Assembly (NCBI GenBank): GCA_000827265.1
Contig: KN834759.1
Span: 415,666-479,665 of the forward strand
DNA from: Collybiopsis luxurians FD-317 M1
Lineage: Eukaryota > Basidiomycota > Agaricomycetes > Agaricales > Omphalotaceae
Direction: 5' to 3'
Length of the DNA stretch: 64,000 bases
Positions within the stretch are counted from its first letter, which is position 1, and each line of letters opens with the position of its first letter. The notes beneath the pieces are model-generated. The model was not told the DNA's origin. It was given only the letters and a program-made list of their open reading frames with translations, and searched no databases. Positions 53,266 to 63,286 of the stretch are shown here, piece by piece. The position numbers were made by a program, and so were the translations under genes.

Positions 53266-53374
53266 AGCAACTTGGAGTGCCTGAGAGTGCCTGAAGGTTC
53301 CTAGGATTTGGCCAATTTCCTGGGTGCTCTCAGGCTTCCTGTATTTGCCTGGGCTTAAGGTACTTTTCCTGATG
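53266..53374 (+). repeat. CATCAGG-family element, right-end fragment
   Basis: AGCAACTTGGAGTGCCTGAG, TTCCTAGGATTTGGCC, and TACTTTTCCTGATG match the right end at 60,700-60,807 and 25,203-25,294. The left end is absent. Confidence 0.65.
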
Positions 53375-53493
53375 AATGATGCATAAGCATCTAGATATAC
53401 ACCATGTGGTTGAGTTATTAGTCATGTGGTGTCCTGTGGCACAGAATTTACAGGTTTGTGGTTAAGGATATAAGTATGTTAGCAATAAAGATT

Positions 53494-53568
53494 GACCAAG
53501 CTGGGAATTGAACCCAGGTCCCTGCCACCTTCCGGGGACAGAGCTCTAACCAACTGAGCTACTCGACC
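53494..53568 (-). pseudogene. tRNA-like sequence with an oversized anticodon loop
   Basis: On the minus strand it folds as a cloverleaf: a 7-bp acceptor (GGTCGAG with CTTGGTC, three G-U pairs), TA, a perfect D-stem GCTC/GAGC around AGTTGGTTA, an anticodon stem CTGTC/GGCAG, and a perfect T-arm CTGGG-TTCAATT-CCCAG. A- and B-boxes are near-consensus. The anticodon loop is 10 nt (CCCGGAAGGT) rather than 7 and lacks the usual U33 context, so no anticodon is assigned. It may be a SINE head or a mutated tRNA gene. Confidence 0.45.
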
Positions 53569-53957
53569 ATTGGTATCCAATGGATGTGGATTCAATCTCA
53601 ATCCAACAAAGTATTCTCTTTACTTCCATGTGGGTATCCTCAAGTGGTTGTCTCATTACACTTCTGCCTCATATATCTTCCTGAATGTTTAACCCTACCT
53701 TGTTATTTATAGAAGACATAGAATTTTTGTGTCCATTGTTCTGAGGGTACATCTGTGTTTACTTTTCATTTTCATTATACATTTAACAGTTACCTGCAGG
53801 TTCATGTACTTACATGGGAACTAGGTAATATGAGAACCTTTCCATCATTCTGAGGTTTTGTATACTTACATAGGAACTAGTTTGACAAATTTGCAGTCAG
53901 ACCTGCATTCTTCCTAGACTGACACCTAGACTGACACAAAATTTGACCTCAAGTATG

Positions 53958-55154
53958 ACTTCTTCAAATGCCAATGCTCTCCCCAACCTCCCTGTATTCC
54001 CTGAAGACTGTCAACTGGTTGGCTTGAGCAACTGGGTTGTTTTTTTTGAGACCACATGCAAAGTGTTGCTTGATCCACTGAACTCAGAGGTTATCTTAGC
54101 AGTCCTGTAACTGCTCCTAATACCCAAGCTCCAGCACCTGCCTGTACTCCATCCCTCAAAGAATGAGAATGGTGCAATGGTTGACTAGCCAGAATAGTGT
54201 ATCAGAATATCAAGGTTCCTTGCTCCATTGGAGTGACACAGTATATGACTTCAAATGCTATGTGGGTCAGACTCACAGGTGAATATGAGACCACTTCCAC
54301 TGCCACTCAGACTCTCACAAAAGAACAAAATTCAACAGTTTAAATACATCTCCTGTACCCCCTTCAAGGAGTACTTCAGACAACTTGAAGCTCTTTATAA
54401 AGTGGCTAGCAATGTCAGGTGCACTGTCACAGATGGTAATTTGCATTCCCAGTTCCTTACCTCTTTATCCATGGAGTACTTGTGGATTCTACAATCTCAT
54501 GAAGCCTGCACTTACACTGATCTTAAATAAGCTCTGCTGGAATACAACATGATGGTAGAGTCTGCTAATGTGACTTCTGGTACTGCCACTGCTCCCAATG
54601 CCCTCACTGTTACTGCTGGGTCTAGCTCTGGTATTATGTGCAATAACTGTAAACACAGTGTCAGCCATGTAAAGAAGAATTGTTCATCAGCAAACTTACC
54701 TACAGCTGGATCCCAGGGCACCTCAAAGCTGCCTAACATTGGGGGGGTGTCCCTGGACAACCTAGGCTGAAGACTAGTTTTGCTGATGTTGGGCTCAAGG
54801 CAGAGGAAACAAAGGAGAGGCACCACACTGATATACAGCTCCAAGAGGCATAGAGACAACAAAGTCTGCATCTAGTCCAACTGTTGCTGCTAGCTCTTTG
54901 AGCAGTGATGCTACTGGGACATCTACTGCAGCTGCTGCACTCTATAACTTTGGTGATTTTGATACCAGAGGTATGGACTGCTTGCTGTAAGGCACTCAAC
55001 TCCTCCTGACCCTTCTATCACTGCTAGATTGGGAAGGGAAGCTTTTGCCCTTTTGAGCAAAGCAGGGAGCAATACAGGTAGCATAGCATCCTCTTCTGTA
55101 CCATCTACATCTAGCATCAATACAGCTGTTCCAACTTTTATTGACAGCCCTGTG
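53958..55154 (+). pseudogene. + strand copia gag/protease relic (5' part)
   Basis: Starts MTSSNANALPNLPVFPEDCQ. The frame has stops near 54,110 and 54,180-54,250, then reads PFKEYFRQLEALYKVASNV, LTSLSMEYLWILQSHEACTY, and a zinc-knuckle-like CNNCKHSVSHVKKNC. A short CATCAGG-family-like scrap (GGTGTCCCTGGACAACCTAG) lies near 54,748. Protease linker text (ALYNFGDFDTRGMDC) follows to 54,985. The reading is cut at 55,154 by the minus-strand copia and resumes at 61,941. No 5' LTR was identified upstream. Confidence 0.65.
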
Positions 55155-55463
55155 CATTGAGTGCAGGACTATGGTAGGACTGAGTGGCAACATGGGGATG
55201 AAGCTAGAATAGACAAAGTGAATATATACTAGGTACATTAGTTAGATGCCTGGTATATGCTATAGATAATGATGAACTTACAACAAAGGTGATAGCCATA
55301 TAATGTACTCGTAAAGTAGAAAAGAGGGTAAGAAGAAAAGAGAGGAGTAAATTGGATTAAGTACTAAACAGTAACTAAAGATTGGAAACATATTAAGTAA
55401 GTAAGTACTAAATATAGTAAGTAGAGTGACCATTAGGGGTATGGAACAGCATATACCTTAACA
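55155..55463 (-). repeat. 3' LTR of the minus-strand copia
   Basis: 309 bp. It differs from the 61,627-61,935 LTR mainly by transitions (for example TAGTAAG against TAGCAAG). The outer end reads CATTGAG where the other has TGTTGAG. Confidence 0.87.
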
Positions 55464-55646
55464 CTCCCCCTCACTGTGCAGCTACTTGACACCCATAATG
55501 TTGCAGAAATGATTGAAGCGGACATGGCTGAGTGACTTGGTCATGCAGTTGGCAACCATCTGATCAGTTGCAATGTAAATGATGTCAATCTCATGTTGTT
55601 CAACATTTTCATGAACAGATTGGAAGTGAATATTGATATGTTTAGT

Positions 55647-57637
55647 TCACATGTGGAAGGTGGCATTGGAGCTAAGGCAAATTGCACTTTGGTTATTGCA
55701 ATAGAGGATGGTGGGTCCTTCTACAAAAGAAGGAATGAGTTTGCAAATTAATTTGCAGCACCAAAGTACTTCTTTCACAGCATGATTCAAAGCAACATAT
55801 TTGGATTCTGTAGTGGATTGAGTAATGAGATCTTGTTTCTTAGAAGACCACGAGATGATGCCTTGACCAAAGAAGAATATATATCTGCTGACAAATTTAC
55901 AATCCAAGTCTGAGGCAAAGCTGGCATCCAAATAAGCTTCTACAATAAGCTTTTTGCCTCCCAGCTTCAGTCCCATATTGAGTGTCCTGGCTATGTAACG
56001 AACAATGCATTTGAGCAATTTCATATGTGTGGAAGTCAGATTGGACATGTAGCAGGAAAGGACAGAGACAGAGAATGTGATATCAAGGCAAGAACTATCA
56101 GAGAGATAGATAAGGGAACCTATACCAATTCTATAGAGAGCTGCCTCCTTGGTTGACAGCAGTTCAGCTGACATGCCGGCAGATCCTGGAGTGAGATTGA
56201 TGCCTGGTTCCAATGGAGTGGATACAGGGTTAGCACCAGTGAGTCCCATTCTGTCAATTATGGTTTGACAGTAAGCTTTTTGGGCTAAGGTGATTGTTCA
56301 GCTTTTGTAGTCTCTTGTGACTGTCATCCTGAGTAACCAACTGATGCTCCTGAGTTCAGTTATATTAACTCTACCTTGGTATTCCTTCACAAATCCCCTC
56401 GATGTCTTCCTGCAATTTGCAACTATGGAAAAACCATTGGTTGCAACTCCCAATGACACATACATATCTTCCTTGCTCTTATGAACCATGCATGGGTCAG
56501 CAGCGCTGGCCATAAACTTCATGGTGTCAACAAGGATCCTGCAATTCTTGTCATACCATTCTTTTGCTCCTTGTCAGCTTCCATATAAAGGATGTTTAAG
56601 ACAGCAGACAGGATTCTTGATACAAGAGATATTGGATTTAGGGGAATAGAAGTTGATTAGGAAGGGAGGCAGTTCCATATAAATAGTATGGTGAAGATCA
56701 GCTTGGAGGTAAGCACTTTCAATGTTGATTTGTTCAATAAATGCACCCTTTGATGTGCTGTATGCAAATAGAATGCAGAGGGAGGACTTTCAAACCACTG
56801 GGGCAAATGTTTTGTTGAAGTTGACACCAAAGACTTGGCTGTAACCTCCAATGCAAATTCTGGCTTTGTTCTTTGAGAATGTGCCATCAGGACCTAGCTT
56901 CTGATGCAAAGCCACAATGCATTTAGCAATGTTAGTCCCATTGCAAGGTCATTCAACAATGTCGAAGGTATTATATATTCTGAGACAGTCAACTTCATTT
57001 TTATATGCTTCTGCTCAGGCTTTGCATTCAGGACCAGAAAGAGCTTGAACAAGTGTGGAAGGAGTGCCATGCATAGCAGAGAAGGTGAGCTCAGTGAGTT
57101 GGTCAGGTATATTGTCTTTGTCATGGTTGTTACTGGCTTTGGCCATAATTGCTTCATAGGCTTCATTGAACTCTGCAAGACCAGCATATTTTCCTGTTGT
57201 GAGGTCCTTGAAGTAGCCAGCAGGAGGACACTCTTGAGTTGAGTGTGCTGGTTCAGGATGAGTAGGAGTGACTGAAGGATGAGTGGGTGCTGGTGCTGGA
57301 GGTGAGTTGTTGGTAGTGACAGTGGGGCTGGAGTGTTCTTTATGCTCCCCCTCAGACCCAGGAGTAGTGAAGACAATATTTCTGGGGTTGTGTCTGTCAT
57401 TGCATTCAACACTTACAATATGCCGGTCAGGCCAATATACCTGGATTCCTTTGGATTCACCATTGTAGCCTACAAATTTCCCTTCCTGACTGTGTAAGTC
57501 TAGTTTGTTGGAATTCAAATCCCAAATGGTGACATTTGCTCCCCAGGTCATAAGGTCCTTGAGGGAAGGCTTGGACCCTGTTACATGTTTGAATGCTGAT
57601 GTGGTACTGTCAATTGAGAGAGTACAATTCTGAAGCC
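55647..57637 (-). pseudogene. Minus-strand copia polymerase-RNase H relic
   Basis: Minus-strand pieces: HVTGSKPSLKDLMTWGANV and EGKFVGYNGESKGIQVYWP (end of integrase), FNEAYEAIMAKASNNHDK (linker), KARICIGGYSQVFGVNFNKTFAPVV and IESAYLQADLHHTIYMELP (polymerase). The YVDD box has become YVSL. The largest clean frame (56,249-55,647, 200 codons) carries DRMGLTGANPVSTPLEPG, YLDASFASDLDCKFVSRY, and ITQSTTESKYVALNHAVKEV of RNase H. Stops and shifts separate the pieces. Confidence 0.8.
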
Positions 57638-57646
57638 ACACGCTGT

Positions 57647-58291
57647 TGTTGTGACACTGGTACTTATATCATTTTCTCACCCCTATTTTTCACTTTCTTC
57701 ACACACTTGTTCACATGATCGCATTTATGACACACCATCATTCCATTCTGATATTCCGATACTTCTTTGATACATCACACTTCCATCTTCTTTTCACATG
57801 ATTCCACTACCTCTCTTTCTATTTGCTTTATCATCCTCTTGCTTCTCACTGAGACAATTCCTAATCCTTACTATTATGATTCCTAATCCCTTTCTCACAC
57901 TGTCACCCTTTCATTGTTCTTTCATGTACAACTGCATGTATCTTCACTTTCTTCTTGCGCTGTCACTTTTATTGTTCTTTCCTTTCTATTCTCCAACTTG
58001 TATAAATAGGACTGTAGATAGCTCCTAGTTCCCCATCTTGACCTCTTGGTCTTTGGGGACTAGGTATGTGTTTGCATCTTTGCTCACACTCAATATTGAC
58101 TTGGTCTTTGGGGACTAGCTTGATATCCTTTGATCATTGTGATTGGCCCTCTGAGCTATCACCATCATTGAGATCCCTTATTCTTTTACATTGTGCTTGA
58201 GCTTGCATCACTGCCTGTGCTTGACACTCACTTTGTGCTAGTGCCTGTGCTTCATATCTGTGCTGCCGCCTCATCTCTTGTCTCTGCAACA
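57647..58291 (+). mobile_element. 645-bp solo LTR inside integrase
   Basis: Begins TGTTGTGACAC and ends CTCTGCAACA, with a perfect 5-bp duplication GCTGT at 57,642-57,646 and 58,292-58,296. Removing it restores integrase reading on the minus strand: EAINHS continues into VWLQN. TATAAATA at 58,001-58,008 and a following GGGGACTAGG repeat (two CTTGGTCTTTGGGGACTAG copies about 55 bp apart) suggest its promoter runs on the + strand. Confidence 0.8.
58001..58008 (+). promoter_or_regulatory. TATA box within solo LTR
   Basis: TATAAATA lies in the middle of the solo LTR, where LTR promoters usually sit. The inference sets the orientation of that LTR. Confidence 0.45.
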
Positions 58292-58296
58292 GCTGT

Positions 58297-59422
58297 GGTT
58301 TATTGCCTCCAGCCACAGGAATTTTGGTAATCCTGAGCTGGCCAAGAGGGCCCTCACATCTGCCAGACAGATCCCAATGATTTGTTCTGCAAGACTGTTT
58401 CAATTGTGAGGAATCATGTACATTGAGATGACAGATAGTGCCAGCTTGAGAAAGGTGAGTTCAACACAGGTCACTCATGAATTCACCACCTTGGTCTGAA
58501 CCAAAGATTTTTATTGCAGATACACCTCTATGGTTCTTTGCCCAGGCCTCAATACTTTGTAGTTTTCAAAGGCTTCAGACTTTGCCTTCAAGAAATAGGG
58601 GTGAATTTTGTGAGATGCAATATTGACAATAGGCTGGAAGTAAAGACTACAGGTGAGATTTTGCACACTAGCAAGTCCCCAAAGGTCAGATACAACTTTA
58701 TTGCCATAATTCTGATACTTGGTCTGACTCTCTTTAGGAAAAGGTCAATGGACTGCTTTGGCTTTTGTGCAAGTACTGCAAAATGGTTTCTCATTGGTAA
58801 TGTCAACATCTGGAAGGTCCTCTGCAAGACAATTCTTTAGGATGTTGATACAAGTGTTAAGATTAATGTGGCCAAGGAGATGATGGAACTCCAGTAGAGT
58901 GAGTTTCTTCATTAATGCAATGTTTGCAATGTGAATGGACTCTGCCTTGATGCAATATAGACCTCGAATGCTAGGAATATGGGCAACAATGGTCAATGAC
59001 AGCCTCAGCAAACAAATGGTACAGGTCCCACTGCTAATTTCAAGAGAATACCCAGCTTGATCAAGTTTGGATATGGATATAAGTGGATAGGACATTGTCA
59101 GTGCATACAGGACATTTTTGAGACAGATTTGAGTAGGTTTCTGATTCTTCCCCATAGGAAAGTGAATGACCATGTCTCCTTTTCTGAATGTCATGAATTT
59201 GCAGCTATTGGCTGCTTGAGCAGGCTCTAGGCTGCTTTTGATGAAGTCTGTTAAGGATTGGCAATCAGAAGTGAAATGACTGCTAGCTCCTGTATTAACA
59301 ATTTTAGAGTACAGAGGACTATGAGTATTGGCATATGATGCAGTAGAATGTTCAGGTTCAATGTGGATATTAGGAGTGAGGAATGAATAGTTGTCAGTAT
59401 CAAAGTCATTAACTGGGTGCAA
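58297..59422 (-). pseudogene. Minus-strand copia protease-integrase relic
   Basis: The protease core is SKIVNTGASSHFTSDCQ; the active copia motif has D-T-G, so D has become N. Downstream: PMGKNQKPTQICLKNVLYA, MSYPLISISKLDQAGYSLEI, the zinc region FHHLLGHINLNTCINILKN with FCSTCTKAKAVH, then a stop and shifts into SDLWGLASV and ADVRALLASSGLPKFLWLEA, ending at the solo LTR. Confidence 0.78.
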
Positions 59423-59541
59423 CTTGCCAATGATAGTGGAGAATGCATAGTTCTCTCAGGCTGCTGGGGCCTCTTCCACAACATTTGCAGCTTTAGGTTT
59501 GTTCCCCTTACCTCATTTCCTCTGCCATGGCACCTGACCTT

Positions 59542-59764
59542 CATCAGGAAAATTCCCTTAAGTCCAGGTTGCCCAGAGATACCCCTCAAATTCTGAATAG
59601 CCTCAGGATCCCTCAGAATCCCTGGGGTGCCTGAGAACCCTGAGGGTGCCCTGGGGATGATTTGAAGTGACCTCAGGGCTCTCAGGGAGTCCAGGGACTC
59701 TGAGACTGTCCAGGATTTGGGGGATATCCTGGGCAACCTGGACTTAGGGGATTTTTTCCTGATG
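59542..59764. mobile_element. CATCAGG-family short element in gag
   Basis: 223 bp, starting CATCAGGAAAATTCCC and ending GGGGATTTTTTCCTGATG, flanked by TT on both sides (59,540-59,541; 59,765-59,766). Excision with one TT left restores the frame HE-GQVPW of gag on the minus strand. Nearly the same sequence as 27,278-27,500. Confidence 0.78.
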
Positions 59765-59865
59765 TTCATGTCCACCTCCTTTCCCATAGCACATTTCAGC
59801 AATATGACCCTTCTTATCACAGTTGGAGCAATGAAGGCTCAATTTATCAGTTTGGGAGCTACCAC

Positions 59866-60807
59866 CATCAGGAAAAAGGCCCTATAGCCCAGGCACATAT
59901 GGGTTGTTATGGGTTGTCCTCAGGCAGTTTAAGGCTTCTCAGGAGTCCTGGGCTACATAGGCTGCCCAGGATGCCAAGGGACACCCCCCAAATCCTGTGG
60001 AGCCTGAGAGTCCCTGGGGATCCTGAGGCTGCCCTGAAGATTCCTGAGGATCTTTCAGGTGTCCTAAGGCTTCAATATATAAATGTGAAATAATAAAATA
60101 TACTTTCATTTGTTCTTCTACTTATTGTACTCTGTATATCCTACTCTTGTAGAGCTTTTAATGTACTGTAGTATTGTATTTTATTATATAGCTGTAATGG
60201 TTTATTGTTACCTATTACTTCAGTTTTACTAGTCAGTTATTATACTTTAAGTACAGTTTATTATACTAATGTAAGCTCTGTATTGACTTTATATACTTGA
60301 GCACAGTGTATTTGTATAGTACAAAGCCTATACATATGTACATAGTATATATACAATAAGTTATAATAATATTGTGCATGTTTGGACCATGGGAAAATTT
60401 TTTTGATTGTAGACAGTTCACAGTGAGCTCAACATGTGATTCATGAAAAAAGTGAAAACCTTTGCATAATTCTCATCAAATCAATGTTCTGGTTGTACAT
60501 TTACACAAGAATAATGCATAACTGTATATTTGTAATGTAATTTTGCATTATTTGTAGCATTTAGAATATTTCTGCTCCTGGGATCCTCAGGGAGCCCCAG
60601 GGAGCCCCAGGAAGCCCTCAGGGACTCTCAGGTTATTTTCAAACATTTTCCAGGGAGCCTAGGAGTTGGCCCAAAACCTGGGAAGCCTAAGCAACCTAAG
60701 CAACTTGGAGTACCTGAGAGTGCCTGAGGGTTCCTAGGATTTGGCCATTTTCCTGGGCACCCTCAGGCTTTCTGTATTTGCCTGGGCTTAAGGTACTTTT
60801 CCTGATG
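59866..60807. mobile_element. CATCAGG-family long element in gag
   Basis: 942 bp, starting CATCAGGAAAAAGGCCC and ending TACTTTTCCTGATG. The left arm (to about 60,075) and right arm (60,585-60,807) are rich in CCTNAGG, CCCAGG and GGATCCTGAGG-like words; the core between is AT-rich (TACATATGTACATAG). No ORF. Flanks AC and TC do not match, so it may be a composite of two family members. Confidence 0.72.
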
Positions 60808-61614
60808 TCACCTTTATTTGTGTTCAAAGAGGGACCCTTTGGCCCTTTAGGACTTTGAGTACCAATAATGTTCTTCCCACTAGCCATCATTGCAGCATTT
60901 TGAATTACCTTGCTAGCCTTCTTAAGCAATGCATGCCCATCATACTCCTTGAGGATAGGGGCAGTAAGTGAAGTGATGGTAACAGTTCCACCTGCAGAAG
61001 TGATTCCAGCAGTGACTGCACATGCAATGGACTGGTAAGATTTGGGAAGAGAGAGCTTGAGGTATGCAATGTAGGTACTGTCAGGAAGTGGTTGGCCCAT
61101 GGCAGCAAGTGACTCCTTGGTATTATCCATCTTGTTGAGATGAGCACAGAGATTGTCATCTTCACTGCACCAAGTGGCTTGGAGAGTTGCAAGAAGGGAA
61201 GTGTGAGTTAAATCTCCTTTCTTCTCAAAAAGTCAACAAAGCTTGTTCCAGGTGTCACAGGCAGAGGATGCACTCTTGATATTGTTGAGAGTGCTTTCAG
61301 AGAGACATTTGTATATGATGTCTTTAATCTGAGCCTCACACTGGTGGTAAATGTTGATTTAATCTTCAAGCTTCTCCAAATTGGCATCAGTTAGGGGTAC
61401 AGCAGTACTAGAGCTGCTGGTGTACCACTTGCTGTTATGCTCTACTGGTTCAGTAGGTCTAGTTGCTTGTCCAACAATATGTCTCTGTAGTCTGAGTTTG
61501 CTAATGATATTGGTATAGACCTTCTCTTTCCAACTGTGCCAGTTGGAATTGTCATCAATGAGTTTAGGGAGGACAGCATCAAGTTTATAAGAGTTTTTGA
61601 TCATTGTTATAGCA

Positions 61615-61626
61615 GGGCCCATAACC
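61615..61626 (-). other. Primer-binding site (half tRNA-iMet) of the minus-strand copia
   Basis: On the minus strand GGTTATGGGCCC directly follows the LTR, as in the 27 kb element. Confidence 0.75.
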
Positions 61627-61935
61627 TGTTGAGCATAGGACTATGGTAGGACTGAGTGACAACATGGAGACAAAGCTAGAATAGACAAAGTGAATATATA
61701 CTAGGTACATTAGTTAGATGCCTGGTATATGCTATAGATAATGATGAACTTACAATGAAGGTGGTAGCTGTATAATGTACTTGTAAAGTAGAAAAGAGGG
61801 TAAGAAGAAAAGAGAGGAGTAAAGTGGATTAAGTACTAAATGGTAACTAAAGATTGGAAACATATTAAGTAAGTAAGTACTAAATATAGCAAGTAGAGTG
61901 ACTGTTAGGGGTATAGAACAGTGTATACCTTAACA
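61627..61935 (-). repeat. 5' LTR of the minus-strand copia
   Basis: 309 bp; on the minus strand begins TGTTAAGGTATAC and ends TGCTCAACA, an LTR with TGTT...AACA ends. Pairs with 55,155-55,463. Confidence 0.88.
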
Positions 61936-61940
61936 CTGTA

Positions 61941-62820
61941 TTGTACTGATGTATCAGAAACTGGCACTATTTTTTATAAGCTATGCTCCTATGAGGTCCA
62001 TGGGGCAAATGGCTGCAGAAGGACATAATGGATCTTTTGTAATAGATGGATATGGGATTGCAGAAATCACCATCAAAACTGATGAGGGATCAGTACATTG
62101 TTAACACTTTCCAGTGTCACATACCCCTACATTTGCAATGAACTTATTATCACTGCCTGCCATGGATAGGAAAGGGTTCTGGGATATATAGGGAAGCAGA
62201 AAGATCAACATCAGGAATCCTGCTTCTGGTAAAGTTATAGTAGACATTTAGCAGGGCACTGTGGCAGTCACAGTTTATATCAAGTGAATGTGGCAGACAA
62301 TTTGGATTCACATACCCTGGATTCTTCCTCTCCTATTGAACCTTCAGATTCTACCTACATACCAACTGTTCCTGGTCAAAACCTTGTTCTTTTGCAATGT
62401 CGCACACTCACTTTTGGCATATGAATGTGAACATGATATGTATTATGGCTAAATGCAAACTTGTGGAAGGCTTAGGTGTATCAGACTACTTGCTTTGTGG
62501 CAACAGTGTAAAATATGTCTGTATACAAAAGCAAAATGACACCTATTTGACATTATTGTCATACCTTCTGCAGAGCCTTTGGATAGGGTAAGCTTGGACC
62601 TCTCAGGGCAATCACACACCAGAAGCCTCAGCAGAGTGTATTATATGCTCCTTGCCTGCAATAATGGAACAGGAATCCCCTTTCCTTCTTTTACCCCCAA
62701 AAAAGAGGCCCTCACAGTTCTATCTTGTCCAGGAGTTCACAGCCATGGCTGAGCATCAAAACAGTCATTGTGTTCAAATTTGTTAGATTGATATGGGCAG
62801 AGAGTTCAGCAACTGACATT
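61941..62820 (+). pseudogene. + strand copia protease-integrase relic (3' part)
   Basis: Continues the relic of 53,958-55,154 beyond the nested element. Readable pieces: MSHTHFWHMNVNMICIMAKC (gag-pre-integrase region), SQGNHTPEASAECIICSLPA, and VQEFTAMAEHQNSHCVQ followed by IDMGREFSN, which corresponds to the D-x-G-x-E-F region of integrase. Many stops. Truncated at about 62,825 by another repeat; no polymerase remains in the window. Confidence 0.6.
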
Positions 62821-62824
62821 TTAA

Positions 62825-63286
62825 CATCAGAAAAAAACACCTTTTTCCCAGGCAAATGTAGGAAATCTGAGAACACCCAGGGAAGTGGCCAAATCCTGGG
62901 GACCCTCAGGCACTTTCAGGCACCACAAGTTGCTTAGGTTGCTTAGACTTACCAGGTTTTGGGCCATTTCCTAGGCTCCCTGGAAGATGTTTGAAAATAT
63001 CCTGAGAGTCACCGAGGGCTCCTTGGGGTTCTTTGGGGCTCTCTGAGGATCCTAGGAGCAGAAATATTCTAAATGCTACAAATCATACAAAATTATATTG
63101 CAAATATAAAGTTATGCATTATTCTTGTGTAAATGCACAACCAGAGCATTTATCTGGTGAGAATTATGCAGAGGTTTTCACTTTTTCCATGAATCACATG
63201 ATGAGCTCACCTCGAACTGTTTACAATCAAAAAATTTTCCCATGGTCAAATATTTTTATAACTTCTTGTATATATACTATGTGCAT
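62825..63286 (-). mobile_element. CATCAGG-family element, inverted and split
   Basis: Reverse complement of the right portion of the long element at 59,866-60,807: CATCAG end, TTTTCCCAGGCAAATG, AAGTTGCTTAGGTTGCTTAG, then the AT-rich core with TTTCCCATGGTCAAA. It breaks at 63,286, where the next copy starts, so the rest should lie outside the window. Confidence 0.65.

Larger units (their letters stand above)
59423..61604 (-). pseudogene. Minus-strand copia gag relic with two insertions
   Basis: Likely start MIKNSYKLDAVLPKLID at 61,604, because the upstream ATG overlaps the primer site. A stop lies at about 61,359. It continues with KCLSESTLNNIKSASSACDT, LATLQATWCSEDDNLCAHL, MDNTKESLAAMGQPLPDSTY, KEYDGHALLKKASKVI. 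The element 59,866-60,807 interrupts it, followed by the zinc knuckle CSNCDKKGHIAEMC (C-x2-C-x4-H-x4-C intact) and YGKGGGHE-like text. The element 59,542-59,764 then interrupts before GQVPWQRK. Confidence 0.75.
55155..61935 (-). mobile_element. Ty1/copia LTR retrotransposon on the minus strand, inactive, nested
   Basis: Two 309-bp LTRs (55,155-55,463; 61,627-61,935) in the same orientation. Flanks are CTGTG and CTGTA, a 5-bp target duplication with one transition. The primer site abuts the right LTR; a purine tract (GAGGGGGAG when read on the minus strand) abuts the left one. Order along the minus strand is gag, protease, integrase, polymerase, RNase H. It sits inside the + strand copia relic, and contains a solo LTR and two CATCAGG elements. 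Confidence 0.9.
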
